From: Liolophura sinensis
Lineage: Eukaryota; Mollusca; Polyplacophora; Chitonida; Chitonidae
Length of the DNA: 64,000 nt
NCBI RefSeq assembly: GCF_032854445.1
Contig: NW_027018096.1
Coordinates: 20,280 to 84,279 of the forward strand
Reading direction: 5' to 3'
The notes beneath the pieces are model-generated. The model ran no database searches. It was not told the DNA's origin and was given only the letters and a program-made list of their open reading frames with translations. Positions 10,968 to 19,174 of the stretch are shown here, in pieces (positions within the stretch are counted from its first letter, which is position 1; the number at the start of each line of letters is the position of its first letter). The translations under genes and the position numbers were made by a program.

Positions 10968-13019
10968 TCAAATCTTTGGGCCAAGCCCATTTAACTCACC
11001 CAGCAAATGTCTTACTTCTAAGTCGAAGACAAACTCAATGTCTTTATCTACATGTAGAAAAACCACACCATTTGTATATAAAAAAACCACAAGGTACTTG
11101 ATACAATCCGCTGTAAAAAGTACAATTGAACACTGACCCACATCAATAAGGTGCCAAAGGATGCGCAATTGGGCCAGGCATCTCCAGCTGTTGAAAAATT
11201 GCAAATTTCCTTGGTTTCCATGGAGTAAGAGCCGTTGCTGGGCACGTGATCTTGACATCATTGATTATTCACTTGTGGCTACAGCCAAAAGTATTGGTCG
11301 GAGAGCAACGCGGTTTGCACCATTCGATTTCTCGTCACAAAATACGTCGGATTAGCCTCTTACCAGCAGCATTGGAACAGTTTTTCCACTTTTGGATTTT
11401 TGCCTGGTCTTTTTGCTAATTGAAATCGGCTACATTAACTATGTACAATCGCGACTGGTCATTACTATATTCAACATTTCATTATAAGTTATGTGCCCTT
11501 CGGTAGCCCAGACGACGTCAAATCTTTGGGCCAAGCCCATTTAACTCACCCAGCAAATGTCTTACTCCTAAGTCGAAGACAAACTCAATGTCTTTATCTA
11601 CATGTAGAAAAACCACACCATTTGTATATAAAAAAAACACAAGGTACTTGATACAATCCGCTGTAAAAAGTACAATTGAACACTGACCCACATCAATAAG
11701 GTGCCAAAGGATGCGCAATTGGGCCAGGCATCTCCAGCTGTTGAAAAATTGCAAATTTCCTTGGTTTCCATGGAGTAAGAGCCGTTGCTGGGCACGTGAT
11801 CTTGACATCATTGATTATTCATTTGTGGCTACAGCCAAAAGTATTGGTCGGAGAGCAACGCGGTTTGCACCATTCGATTTCTCGTCACAAAATACGTCGG
11901 ATTAGCCTCTTACCAGCAGCATTGGAACAGTTTTTCCACTTTTGGATTTTTGCCTGGTCTTTTTGCGAATTGAATTCGGCTACATTAACTATGTACAATC
12001 GCGACTGGTCATTACTATATTCAACTTTTCATTATAAGTTATGTGCCCTTCGGTAGCCCAGACGACGTCAAATCTTTGGGCCAAGCCCATTTAACTCACC
12101 CAGCAAATGTCTTACTTCTAAGTCGAAGACAAACTCAATGTCTTTATCTACATGTAGAAAAACCACACCATTTGTATATAAAAAAACCACAAGGTACTTG
12201 ATACAATCCGCTGTAAAAAGTACAATTGAACACTGACCCACATCAATAAGGTGCCAAAGGATGCGCAATTGGGCCAGGCATCTCCAGCTGTTGAAAAATT
12301 GCAAATTTCCTTGGTTTCCATGGAGTAAGAGCCGTTGCTGGGCACGTGATCTTGACATCATTGATTATTCACTTGTGGCTACAGCCAAAAGTATTGGTCG
12401 GAGAGCAACGCGGTTTGCACCATTCGATTTCTCGTCACAAAATACGTCGGATTAGTCTCTTACCAGCAGCATTGGAACAGTTTTTCCACTTTTGGATTTT
12501 TGCCTGGTCTTTTTGCTAATTGAAATCGGCTACATTAACTATGTACAATCGCGACTGGTCATTACTATATTCAACATTTCATTATAAGTTATGTGCCCTT
12601 CGGTAGCCCAGACGACGTCAAATCTTTGGGCCAAGCCCATTTAACTCACCCAGCAAATGTCTTACTCCTAAGTCGAAGACAAACTCAATGTCTTTATCTA
12701 CATGTAGAAAAACCACACCATTTGTATATAAAAAAAACACAAGGTACTTGATACAATCCGCTGTAAAAAGTACAATTGAACACTGACCCACATCAATAAG
12801 GTGCCAAAGGATGCGCAATTGGGCCAGGCATCTCCAGCTGTTGAAAAATTGCAAATTTCCTTGGTTTCCATGGAGTAAGAGCCGTTGCTGGGCACGTGAT
12901 CTTGACATCATTGATTATTCATTTGTGGCTACAGCCAAAAGTATTGGTCGGAGAGCAACGCGGTTTGCACCATTCGATTTCTCGTCACAAAATACGTCGG
13001 ATTAGCCTCTTACCAGCAG
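10968..13019. repeat. 1,100-bp dimer duplicated in tandem beside the LINE
   Basis: The pair at 10968 and 11518 (AAAACCACAAGG plus CACTTGTGG, then ACTCCTAAG) is repeated at 12068 and 12618. Both copies end at the same variants, with ATTAGTCTC at about 12453 as a clear difference. The second unit of the second copy is cut at 13019 by the LINE. Confidence 0.75.
13018..13019. other. Left LINE junction, 2-bp AG shared with right junction
   Basis: The satellite reads CCAGCAG up to 13019 and then changes to the LINE tail. On the right it resumes with AGCATTGG at 19175. An intact monomer reads CCAGCAGCATTGG, so only AG is present on both sides. The two partial monomers total 402 + 150 bp, which is 550 plus this 2-bp overlap. 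The AG is either a very short target duplication or a chance match at a junction without duplication. Confidence 0.8.
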
Positions 13020-13278
13020 TATTAATTTAATTTAATTTTTAATTTAATTCTTTATTTGTTTACTGAGGATATCCCACAACCCATGGATCACTAGGGGGTC
13101 TCCTCAAACTTATATACATCATACATTTATATAATTAAAACTTGATAGTGAAGAATAAAATATTTACAATATTTACAATACACATAGGCATCCAATACTG
13201 CACACACTCATATACTGCATTAAGTACCGATTATATAAACAGATTTAGGAATGGGTTTCAGTCTTAGCACTTTGTACC
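13020..13278 (-). other. LINE 3' UTR with AATAAA and TTAAA-type tail
   Basis: About 259 bp between the last ORF2 stop and the junction. Read on the minus strand it ends with AATAAA (plus-strand TTTATT, 13051-13056) and then a run of TTAAAT/AATTA repeats over 13020-13050, instead of a pure poly(A). Short tandem repeat tails are known for CR1- and L2-like LINEs and are thought to be part of the signal read by the reverse transcriptase. Nothing else is recognisable in this stretch. Confidence 0.75.
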
Positions 13279-13969
13279 TTAAAAGGAGCTTGTTTGAACT
13301 ATTTGGTGAGTACGATGGATAAATCTTCGAGTATCTTGAACGAATTTGTGCACAGAACAGAATATGGTTTTATTGTCTTTAAGAGATAGGTCATTTGATC
13401 CAAAAAGTAAAATATTTGAGATATGTTTTGAGCAATGCGGAAGGAAAATAGATAAGTGAGCATTTGGAGAATTCGTTTTAGTAAACCTGTCGAACATGTG
13501 CTTCCTTTGAGCGGCATATGCGGGACATTCAATAAGAAAATGATGAGAATTTTCACATTTGTAATTACATTTATGACCAGACTGGTTATCTGAAAGGCCA
13601 TTGGTAAATAAGTCTGCGTGAAGAGCGCTCAGTCCCATCCGCATCCTACAATACAGTATCGAGGAAAATGTTACAAAAGAATCGTACAGTACGGAAATAG
13701 TAATGCTGTCAACAAAACTAGGTTTAAGATAGGATTTAAGCTTTTCTAGAGAGTCGTATTGAATTCCAATCTTTAATTGTTTGGGGAATAAATGACGACA
13801 TGTACAACTGGATACGACCTTTGGGAAGACGGATGTTGTGCTTATTTCGTAGATTGTATGTACTGACGACAGCTTCATTTCCGCATGGTAGTAATTTTTT
13901 CAAATAAGGAGGCGATAGCCCATTTATAATTTTAGGGAAAAGAAGAATTCTGTGGGATCTACGTCTCAC
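13279..13969 (-). pseudogene. LINE ORF2 C-terminal part, frame-shifted twice
   Basis: This continues ORF2 in two other frames. The first piece (13736-13969) starts in the typical post-RT region with RRRSHRILLFPKIINGL and ends in DWNSIR. The second (frame of 13279-13878) picks up at SLEKLKSYLK and holds a Cys/His motif C-x3-C-x4-H-x4-C at 13525-13569, followed by ILLFGSNDLSL and a final stop. Such a Cys/His motif at the ORF2 end is known from many LINEs and is presumed to bind nucleic acid. The joins lie near 13977-13979 (a CCC run on the minus strand) and near 13746-13757 (a CT repeat). Each is explained by one surplus base. The upstream residues of the second frame before about residue 42 are out-of-frame shadow. 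Confidence 0.85.
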
Positions 13970-16949
13970 ATAAAGCGGGTTCCCATCTTAGTTCATTTAA
14001 TAATTTACTATACGATGTCCGACGTAGGCCCCCAGAACAGAGAAGAGCAGCTCTTCGCTGAATTGTTTCAAGTTTTTGAGACAACACTATACCGCAATTA
14101 TCAAACAGGATGTCACCATATTCGATGGTAGATCTTATTTGACTGAAGTATAGAGTTTTCAAACATTTTCGGGTAAGGCATTTCTTACATCGGTTGAGAA
14201 TACTCAGTTTTTTGTTACATTTATTAACTAAGTTTCTAATGTGTTCGTCCCATTTCCCATTGTGTTGTAAAAAGATCCCAAGGTGTTTGTGGGACTGAAC
14301 GCTCTTCACCTCCGTGCCATTAAGATACAGTTTGGGATAGGAAGGATTTCCCTTTAATGATACAAGTAAATAAACTGTCTTAAGAGCATTGAATGTGACA
14401 CACCATTGATTTGCCCACGATGCTAACTTGCTAAGGTCACGGTTCAGTCTAGTTTCTGAGACTGGTAAATCTTTAATTTCTTCTAACAAGGATGTGTCGT
14501 CAGCAAATATATTTATGTCACATTCAATATTAGTATTTATATCATTTATGAAGATAAGAAACAACAAAGGACCAAGTACAGAGCCCTGAGGAACTCCTGA
14601 GTACGTAGGATTCGAGCTAGATTCTTTACCGTTGAGGCAAACAGAGATTGATCGATCAGATAAGTAATCATTTATCCACGCCAGTAACATTCCTCCAATA
14701 CCCATCTGCCTCAACTTAAATAGTAAACCTGTGTGCCAAACCTTGTCAAAGGCTTTGCTCACATCCAAGAATACCAAACACATATCATTACCGTTGTCTA
14801 AACCTTTATAAATATTATGGACGATTTTAGTTAGTTGACAGATAGTTGAATCACCACTTTTGAATCCTGCATTGTGAGGAATAAGAATATTGTTTATCGT
14901 AAGATATTGATATAAATGTTTATAGACGACTTTTTCAAATACTTTGGATATCGATGGATGAAGACATACTGGTCTGTAGTTAGAAATACAATGTCGATCA
15001 CCTTTTTTAAATACTGGGCAAACGCGGCACCTTTTCCACGCGGACGGAAAGACGCCGTTTTGTAATGAAGAGTTAAATAGTTTAGTAAGCGAGGGTGTTA
15101 TACTTCCTGCTGCACTCTGCAACATAAAATTACTGATCCCATCCGGACCTGATGCCTTTTGTGTATTTAACGAACTGAGACACTGGCCGACTTCCTTTTC
15201 AGTTATTTGTATACTGTTTAAACGAGTTGTAGTAACGAAGGAGAAGTCCGGCAAGTCGGGGACAGGAGATGGAAGGTCAGAATGTGATGCAAAGAATGCA
15301 CAGAAAGCATTGGCCTTATCAATATCACTGGACACATTTTTACCATTTACAAGTAGTGGTGGTATTGGAGGTTTTGCTTTAGAACCCAACATTGATTTCA
15401 TTGAAGACCAGTAAGTCTTGGTATCTAGATTTGGGTCAGATAGTTTGGTTTTTAGACGTGTAGCATAGCGACGAATAGCCTCTCTTTTGGCTGTGTTGGC
15501 CTCCCTTCTGGCTATATAGAAGCGAAATTTATCTTTTTCATTTTTAGATCTTTTATACTTTTTAAAGCATCTGTTTCGAATTCGTAACTTATATCGCACA
15601 TCATTGGTCATCCAGGGCTTGTCGCGAGGTCTCACGGTAATTTCTTTATTTGGGATAGTTTCCTTACTGCATGACAGAAAAAGATTTGACCATGCATACA
15701 CTTTGTCACTTATATCAGTGAAAACGTCACATATATCCCAGGGTGAGACAGACAGTAAGTTACGTAGACGGTCTATATCAGCACATTTAAGGTCCCATAC
15801 ATGTCTTTTAAAAGATTTAGGTTTATCATTGCAAAGAACATCCAGTTTACAATAGATCGTGCAGTGGTCAAGATTAGCCATGGGACAAGCCACTCCGTAA
15901 TCTATTACATATCTCATATTGTCAGTGATTATTAGATCTAATAAATAAGCACTATCTTCCGTATATCTTGTCGGCTCATTCAGTATTTGAAATAAATTTT
16001 TTCCAGCCAAAAGGTCGAAAAGTTTCATTTTTAATTCACTCTTATCATGGTATTTATTCCAATCAGTGCAGCGATCGTTAAAATCACCAAATATTAGTAA
16101 AGCATGTGGGTTTTCTGATATAACAGAAGTAAGAGTAGAATCAAAGTTATCAATAAAAAGATCCCGTGATTCCGTTGATTGGTTAGGAGGGCGGTAACAT
16201 ACAGCAACTAATACACTTCTATTGAACAATTCAATTGTAATCCATAGCATTTCATTTTCATTTTCAAGATCTAATCTGCGTGTGATATTCAATGATGACT
16301 TACAATAAATGGCAACACCCCCACCATGAATATCTCTGCCTTTCCTTATAATGTAGTACCCTTCTATATTAACTCTTTCATCTGGTATGGCAGAACTAAG
16401 CCAAGTTTCTGTTACACAAATAATATCGTAATCATGTTCATTTACAAGTACGGTTGAGACTTCGTCTAACTTAGAATATGATGACATTTGATCATCAGAC
16501 TGAGCCAGAAGGCTCCTAGCATTAAAATGACAACATCTTAAGTTATGCGAGCTTGGTGGTCCCGGATTTTTATGTATATCTCCGCATCGCAGCAGTAATG
16601 CGATAATGACAATTAAAACGTAATTCAAGTTGTTTAACCTACAAAGAATACCTATAATAACACAAAATAGTAAAGAGTCAGTAGCATTACAAATCACTGT
16701 TAATTCATTCAGCAAGTTTATAAGTTTGATTAGGTGCACCCTGCTTTTACAGCACACAAAGTTATACCAAGTCCCGATTGCCACACGATATTGACTTAGG
16801 TAATCCATGACGTAACAACATTTAAGAAAGAAAGAAGCACATGTTCTAGCCTGGTTACCATCGTACTCACTTGATAACAGCTCGAATTTTTGTTTATTAC
16901 GCATGTAGTTATCGGTAAGATCACGTGTAACATAGTCCAGTACATACAA
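13959..16949 (-). CDS. LINE ORF2: endonuclease-reverse transcriptase, main open frame
   Basis: A 996-codon open frame. It begins at TTG; the first in-frame ATG is residue 16, and a stop lies just upstream. Residues about 90-120 are hydrophobic. Residues 123-131 are a 2A-like GDIHKNPGP. Residues 136-368 form an APE-type endonuclease: HFNARSL, VTETWL (E181), CYRPP, FGDFN (D289), LLDLIITD and DH at 361-362, where the usual Ser before DH is Leu. The reverse transcriptase spans about 640-900: NYRPVCLHP, FLDVSKAFD (D729), SGVPQGSVLGP, FADD (815-818) and KHLGIFL. All catalytic aspartates are present. The enzyme would nick target DNA and copy LINE RNA in the nucleus. The frame ends early at a shift near 13978; with the broken tail the full product would be about 1.2 kilo-residues. 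Confidence 0.93.
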   Translation of the reverse strand: MYVLDYVTRDLTDNYMRNKQKFELLSSEYDGNQARTCASFFLKCCYVMDYLSQYRVAIGTWYNFVCCKSRVHLIKLINLLNELTVICNATDSLLFCVIIGILCRLNNLNYVLIVIIALLLRCGDIHKNPGPPSSHNLRCCHFNARSLLAQSDDQMSSYSKLDEVSTVLVNEHDYDIICVTETWLSSAIPDERVNIEGYYIIRKGRDIHGGGVAIYCKSSLNITRRLDLENENEMLWITIELFNRSVLVAVCYRPPNQSTESRDLFIDNFDSTLTSVISENPHALLIFGDFNDRCTDWNKYHDKSELKMKLFDLLAGKNLFQILNEPTRYTEDSAYLLDLIITDNMRYVIDYGVACPMANLDHCTIYCKLDVLCNDKPKSFKRHVWDLKCADIDRLRNLLSVSPWDICDVFTDISDKVYAWSNLFLSCSKETIPNKEITVRPRDKPWMTNDVRYKLRIRNRCFKKYKRSKNEKDKFRFYIARREANTAKREAIRRYATRLKTKLSDPNLDTKTYWSSMKSMLGSKAKPPIPPLLVNGKNVSSDIDKANAFCAFFASHSDLPSPVPDLPDFSFVTTTRLNSIQITEKEVGQCLSSLNTQKASGPDGISNFMLQSAAGSITPSLTKLFNSSLQNGVFPSAWKRCRVCPVFKKGDRHCISNYRPVCLHPSISKVFEKVVYKHLYQYLTINNILIPHNAGFKSGDSTICQLTKIVHNIYKGLDNGNDMCLVFLDVSKAFDKVWHTGLLFKLRQMGIGGMLLAWINDYLSDRSISVCLNGKESSSNPTYSGVPQGSVLGPLLFLIFINDINTNIECDINIFADDTSLLEEIKDLPVSETRLNRDLSKLASWANQWCVTFNALKTVYLLVSLKGNPSYPKLYLNGTEVKSVQSHKHLGIFLQHNGKWDEHIRNLVNKCNKKLSILNRCKKCLTRKCLKTLYFSQIRSTIEYGDILFDNCGIVLSQKLETIQRRAALLCSGGLRRTSYSKLLNELRWEPALCET
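16557..16583 (-). other. 2A-like peptide GDIHKNPGP in ORF2 leader
   Basis: Residues 123-131 of ORF2 read GDIHKNPGP, directly after the hydrophobic stretch VLIVIIALLLRC and directly before the endonuclease. The 2A consensus is D-[VI]-E-x-N-P-G-P. Here every key position fits except His in place of Glu. In known 2A peptides the ribosome skips the last Gly-Pro bond, giving two proteins from one frame. If active, it would release a leader of up to 130 residues from the enzyme. Activity of the His form is not shown by the sequence. Confidence 0.7.
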
Positions 16950-17870
16950 GTAAGAATTTCAAAATAAATCACAAAAAATATGAGGTGTAAAGGTGCGTAC
17001 ATAGTACGTCCTCAGAAGCACCAGTCCCAGACAGAAGCGTATAGGGAGAGGTGGGTTACTGGCACAATAAAGTATCATGAGGAATTTATTAACAATGACA
17101 GTTTGTTTACAAATATTATCACTAAGGTGAGTATTTTCAACTTATATATAGAGAATTGGGATTTGCCTAAAGGAGACAACTATTAATCAGAAATGAGGGC
17201 CAATCTTCCGTATAGTTTTGAATGGTAATTATTTATCTACTTATCGGATAAACAACGATTTGGGCTCACTGGAAGGATACTGAAAAATGGTCAAAGACAA
17301 TACAAATAGATTGTACGTTTTGTTAACCGTGACTTTTCACTTTTGGTACCCTGTAGCTTGGTACACAAACATAATGACGTCATTTTCCCGTCTACTTCAT
17401 ATATTTATTGTTCCCTAATATTTGTAGTTTAATTCGAAATTTATCCGGTAATTGAACTGGAATATTTAATGTGTCATGGCCAAATGCATATATACATTTA
17501 TATATTCTTAACTATCAGATAAATTTTTTAATTTTTCGGGCTTACTTATGCAGATATATGGATATATGTATGTATACATGTACATTTACACGGCCATTTA
17601 CACATGTCCAAGACCAATTCGTTGTGAGTACTATATTGTTGATCAAGTCAAGTGTTTTAGAGAGAGACATTGAGCAGCAGTTTGTGTTGGAGTAGCGTAC
17701 ATATTATCTGCTATTACGTAAGTTACGGCAGCAGACCGCACTTTTGTGTTAGTAGACACGCATGTACAGTCAGAGTTACTATACAGAAAGCACATCGGTC
17801 GGCTGTCTTTAATGATTAAAGTATGAACACTCCTGTATCCTGCACGGGAAAAGTGATTTGACCAGGTTGA
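16950..17870. other. LINE inter-ORF spacer, no recognised gene
   Basis: About 0.92 kb between the ORF1 stop and the ORF2 open frame. It is AT-rich with many stops on the minus strand. On the plus strand an ATG frame at 16980 runs through 49 codons to AAG followed by GTGAGT at 17127, a perfect 5' splice-site match, but no matching downstream exon is evident. Features seen: ATGTATGTATACATGTACAT near 17566-17585 and a perfect 15-bp inverted repeat CTTTAATGATTAAAG at 17807-17821. I recognise no nested element with clear ends. The spacer is long for a LINE, where ORFs usually lie close together. Confidence 0.55.
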
Positions 17871-18931
17871 TTACATGTTCTCGAGATTCCATTCAGAAGC
17901 CACCTGCACCTTCACTCCCCCGTCTTGGGAACAATAGAACACATTTCCGTCGTGTGTCCAGGCTGAGAAAATCACACCTTCTTTCTTCTTTTGAAGTAAT
18001 CTTTTAAAGAGCTTATACCTAGTTTTCGTGAGATCTTCATTTATATACACCCCTGTGTAACCATTGGCGCTCTTCAGTAATGGACGTGCTCTAATCAGTT
18101 CAGATCTGGTTCGGTACGAAACAAACCTAACGATTATCTGGGACTGGTTTTTTCCAATAAAATGTGAACGCGAGATATCTTTTTTACACATTTCAATATT
18201 AAGATGACTTGCAAGTCGGCACACCGCGTCATCAGTCGTTTCACCTGGTTGAAGTGAAAGGCCAGAAATCCGCAGACACTCTCGTCTACTATATTGTTCG
18301 GCTGTCTAAAAGGGACTGGAATTCATCCTTTTGTCGCATATTTTCTTCTGAGCTTTTTCTGAGTAGGGAATTGACGATTGCCAGTTCAGATTTTAGATAT
18401 GATATTTCAGCCTTACATTCACAAATTGTCTTATCCCTGTCAGCAATTTCTAGTTGTAGACTGTCAACTTTTACGTGCAAGGGTTGTTATGTCATTCTTA
18501 CTCGACGATACTAGCTCAATTAGTGGTTTTAAAGCCGTTTCTACAGCATTCAGGATTAGGCAATTTAGATGTTTGCTGACTTGAGGTGTCAATATGCTCT
18601 CGGTAAGAAAGTTAGTGTCAGTTCCAGCCTTGACGTTTGTTACCTCGTATAACTCGGTTTCGTCCTCACATCGATCAGCACAAATTAGGGACTGAATGTC
18701 GGGTAATGAATTCAATCTTTTAATGCTGGGATTTTTGGCGACCAGATTCAGTTTACGTTTTCCTGAAAATCTTGATATTGCCGTTCTTGAGGGCTGAGCA
18801 AGGTTACTACTAGCAGGAATTCCAGGTGACGTCTTCGAATTTTCATTTTGGACTATATCAGAGTTAGTACTAGCAGTTACCTTTTCAGTGCACGCCCCAC
18901 TGAAGAGAGACTCAATCCGAGGTTGGTTCAT
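17871..18931 (-). pseudogene. LINE ORF1: L1-like RNA-binding protein, two frame breaks
   Basis: ORF1 starts at ATG 18931 in a good context (ACACCATGA) and ends at 17871. It is read in three frames: 18464-18931 (Ser/Thr-rich head, about 150 residues), then a coiled-coil part from about 18480 to 18302 (DSLQLEIADRDKTI and following heptads), then 18299-17871. The last part opens with EQYSRRECLRISG (18261-18299), the hallmark joining the coiled coil to the RNA-recognition domain in L1-type ORF1 proteins. It continues through RSHFIGK, IIVRFVSY and INEDLTKTRYKLFKRLL. Known homologues form trimers that coat LINE RNA. Removing one base at each break gives 353 codons including the stop, a usual ORF1 length. 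Breaks fall at a CCC run (18481-18483) and at CC (18300-18301). Confidence 0.85.
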
Positions 18932-19174
18932 GGTGTTGTTGTTGTTCAGGCTGGATCAACAGGTAAGTCACAAGCACTGTTTTTGCAGTCACTGATTTTA
19001 GCAATTCTCTGCTTCATAAACTCTATCTTCACGCTTGATTGCCCAAATTACCAAATGTAGAACATATCCACACAAACATATGTGAATCAACTTAGGGAAA
19101 CTCTCAAGTCAGCCAGGATTACCACCTCTCACTGGTCCGCCTTATTCGATAGACGCCATCTTGTGAATTATGTT
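18932..19174 (-). other. LINE 5' UTR / internal promoter region
   Basis: 243 bp from the right junction to the ORF1 start. It contains a YY1-like motif close to its outer end and, next to the ORF1 start, ACAACAACAACACC on the minus strand. No short open frame is credible. LINEs of this kind are known to carry an RNA polymerase II promoter inside the 5' UTR; its position here is inferred. Presence of this region argues that the copy is not 5'-truncated, or only slightly. Confidence 0.6.
19154..19162 (-). promoter_or_regulatory. YY1-like motif AAGATGGCG near LINE 5' end
   Basis: The minus strand reads CACAAGATGGCGTCT. AAGATGGCG is the core of the YY1 site. Taking 19174 as position 1 of the element, the motif covers positions 13-21. 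Human L1 has a YY1 site at about the same distance, where it helps set the transcription start. The match is direct; the function here is inferred. Confidence 0.5.

Larger units (their letters stand above)
1..13019. repeat. 550-bp satellite array, left block
   Basis: Head-to-tail copies of one 550-bp monomer, about 23.7 units, all in the same orientation. A fixed landmark (the AAATCTTTGGG after GACGACGTC) recurs at 518, 1068, 1618, 2168, 2718, 3268, 3818 and onward to 12618, with a 1-bp slip gained near 6295 and lost again near 9430. Monomers differ by scattered single-base changes and by the length of one A-run. The block begins inside a monomer at the window edge and ends where the LINE enters. 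No gene is credible inside it: the recurring short open frames overlap on both strands. The family is not one I recognise by name. Confidence 0.98.
13020..19174 (-). mobile_element. Near full-length non-LTR retrotransposon (LINE), APE type
   Basis: About 6.15 kb unrelated to the satellite, inserted in one monomer. On the minus strand it has a 5' UTR, ORF1, spacer, ORF2 with APE endonuclease and reverse transcriptase, a 3' UTR with AATAAA, and an AT-rich tail. There are no long terminal repeats, no RNase H domain and no tyrosine recombinase. Protein order and motifs fit the CR1/L2/Jockey group of LINEs; the exact clade cannot be fixed here. Target-primed reverse transcription by the ORF2 protein would be its mode of movement. 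Both ORFs carry frame breaks, so this copy as read is not autonomous. Only one such insertion exists among about 105 monomers. Confidence 0.93.

Noticed and set aside
13299-13601. Minus-strand 100-codon open frame overlapping the ORF2 tail
   Set aside because: It overlaps the frame that carries the Cys/His motif and the ILLFGSNDLSL segment, and has no recognisable content itself.
15604-15855. Plus-strand 83-codon open frame inside the LINE
   Set aside because: It lies antisense to well-supported ORF2 coding sequence and is a shadow frame.
16980-17186. Plus-strand 68-codon frame as a host gene exon
   Set aside because: The splice-donor match is striking, but there is no second exon, no known domain and no upstream acceptor evidence. 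It is kept only as a finding on the spacer.
18209-18584. Plus-strand open frames of 101 and 68 codons
   Set aside because: They are antisense to the ORF1 coiled coil and RNA-binding domain and show no features of their own.
13020-19174. LTR retrotransposon or endogenous retrovirus
   Set aside because: There are no terminal repeats, protease, integrase or RNase H. The endonuclease is APE-type and lies before the reverse transcriptase, which is LINE order.
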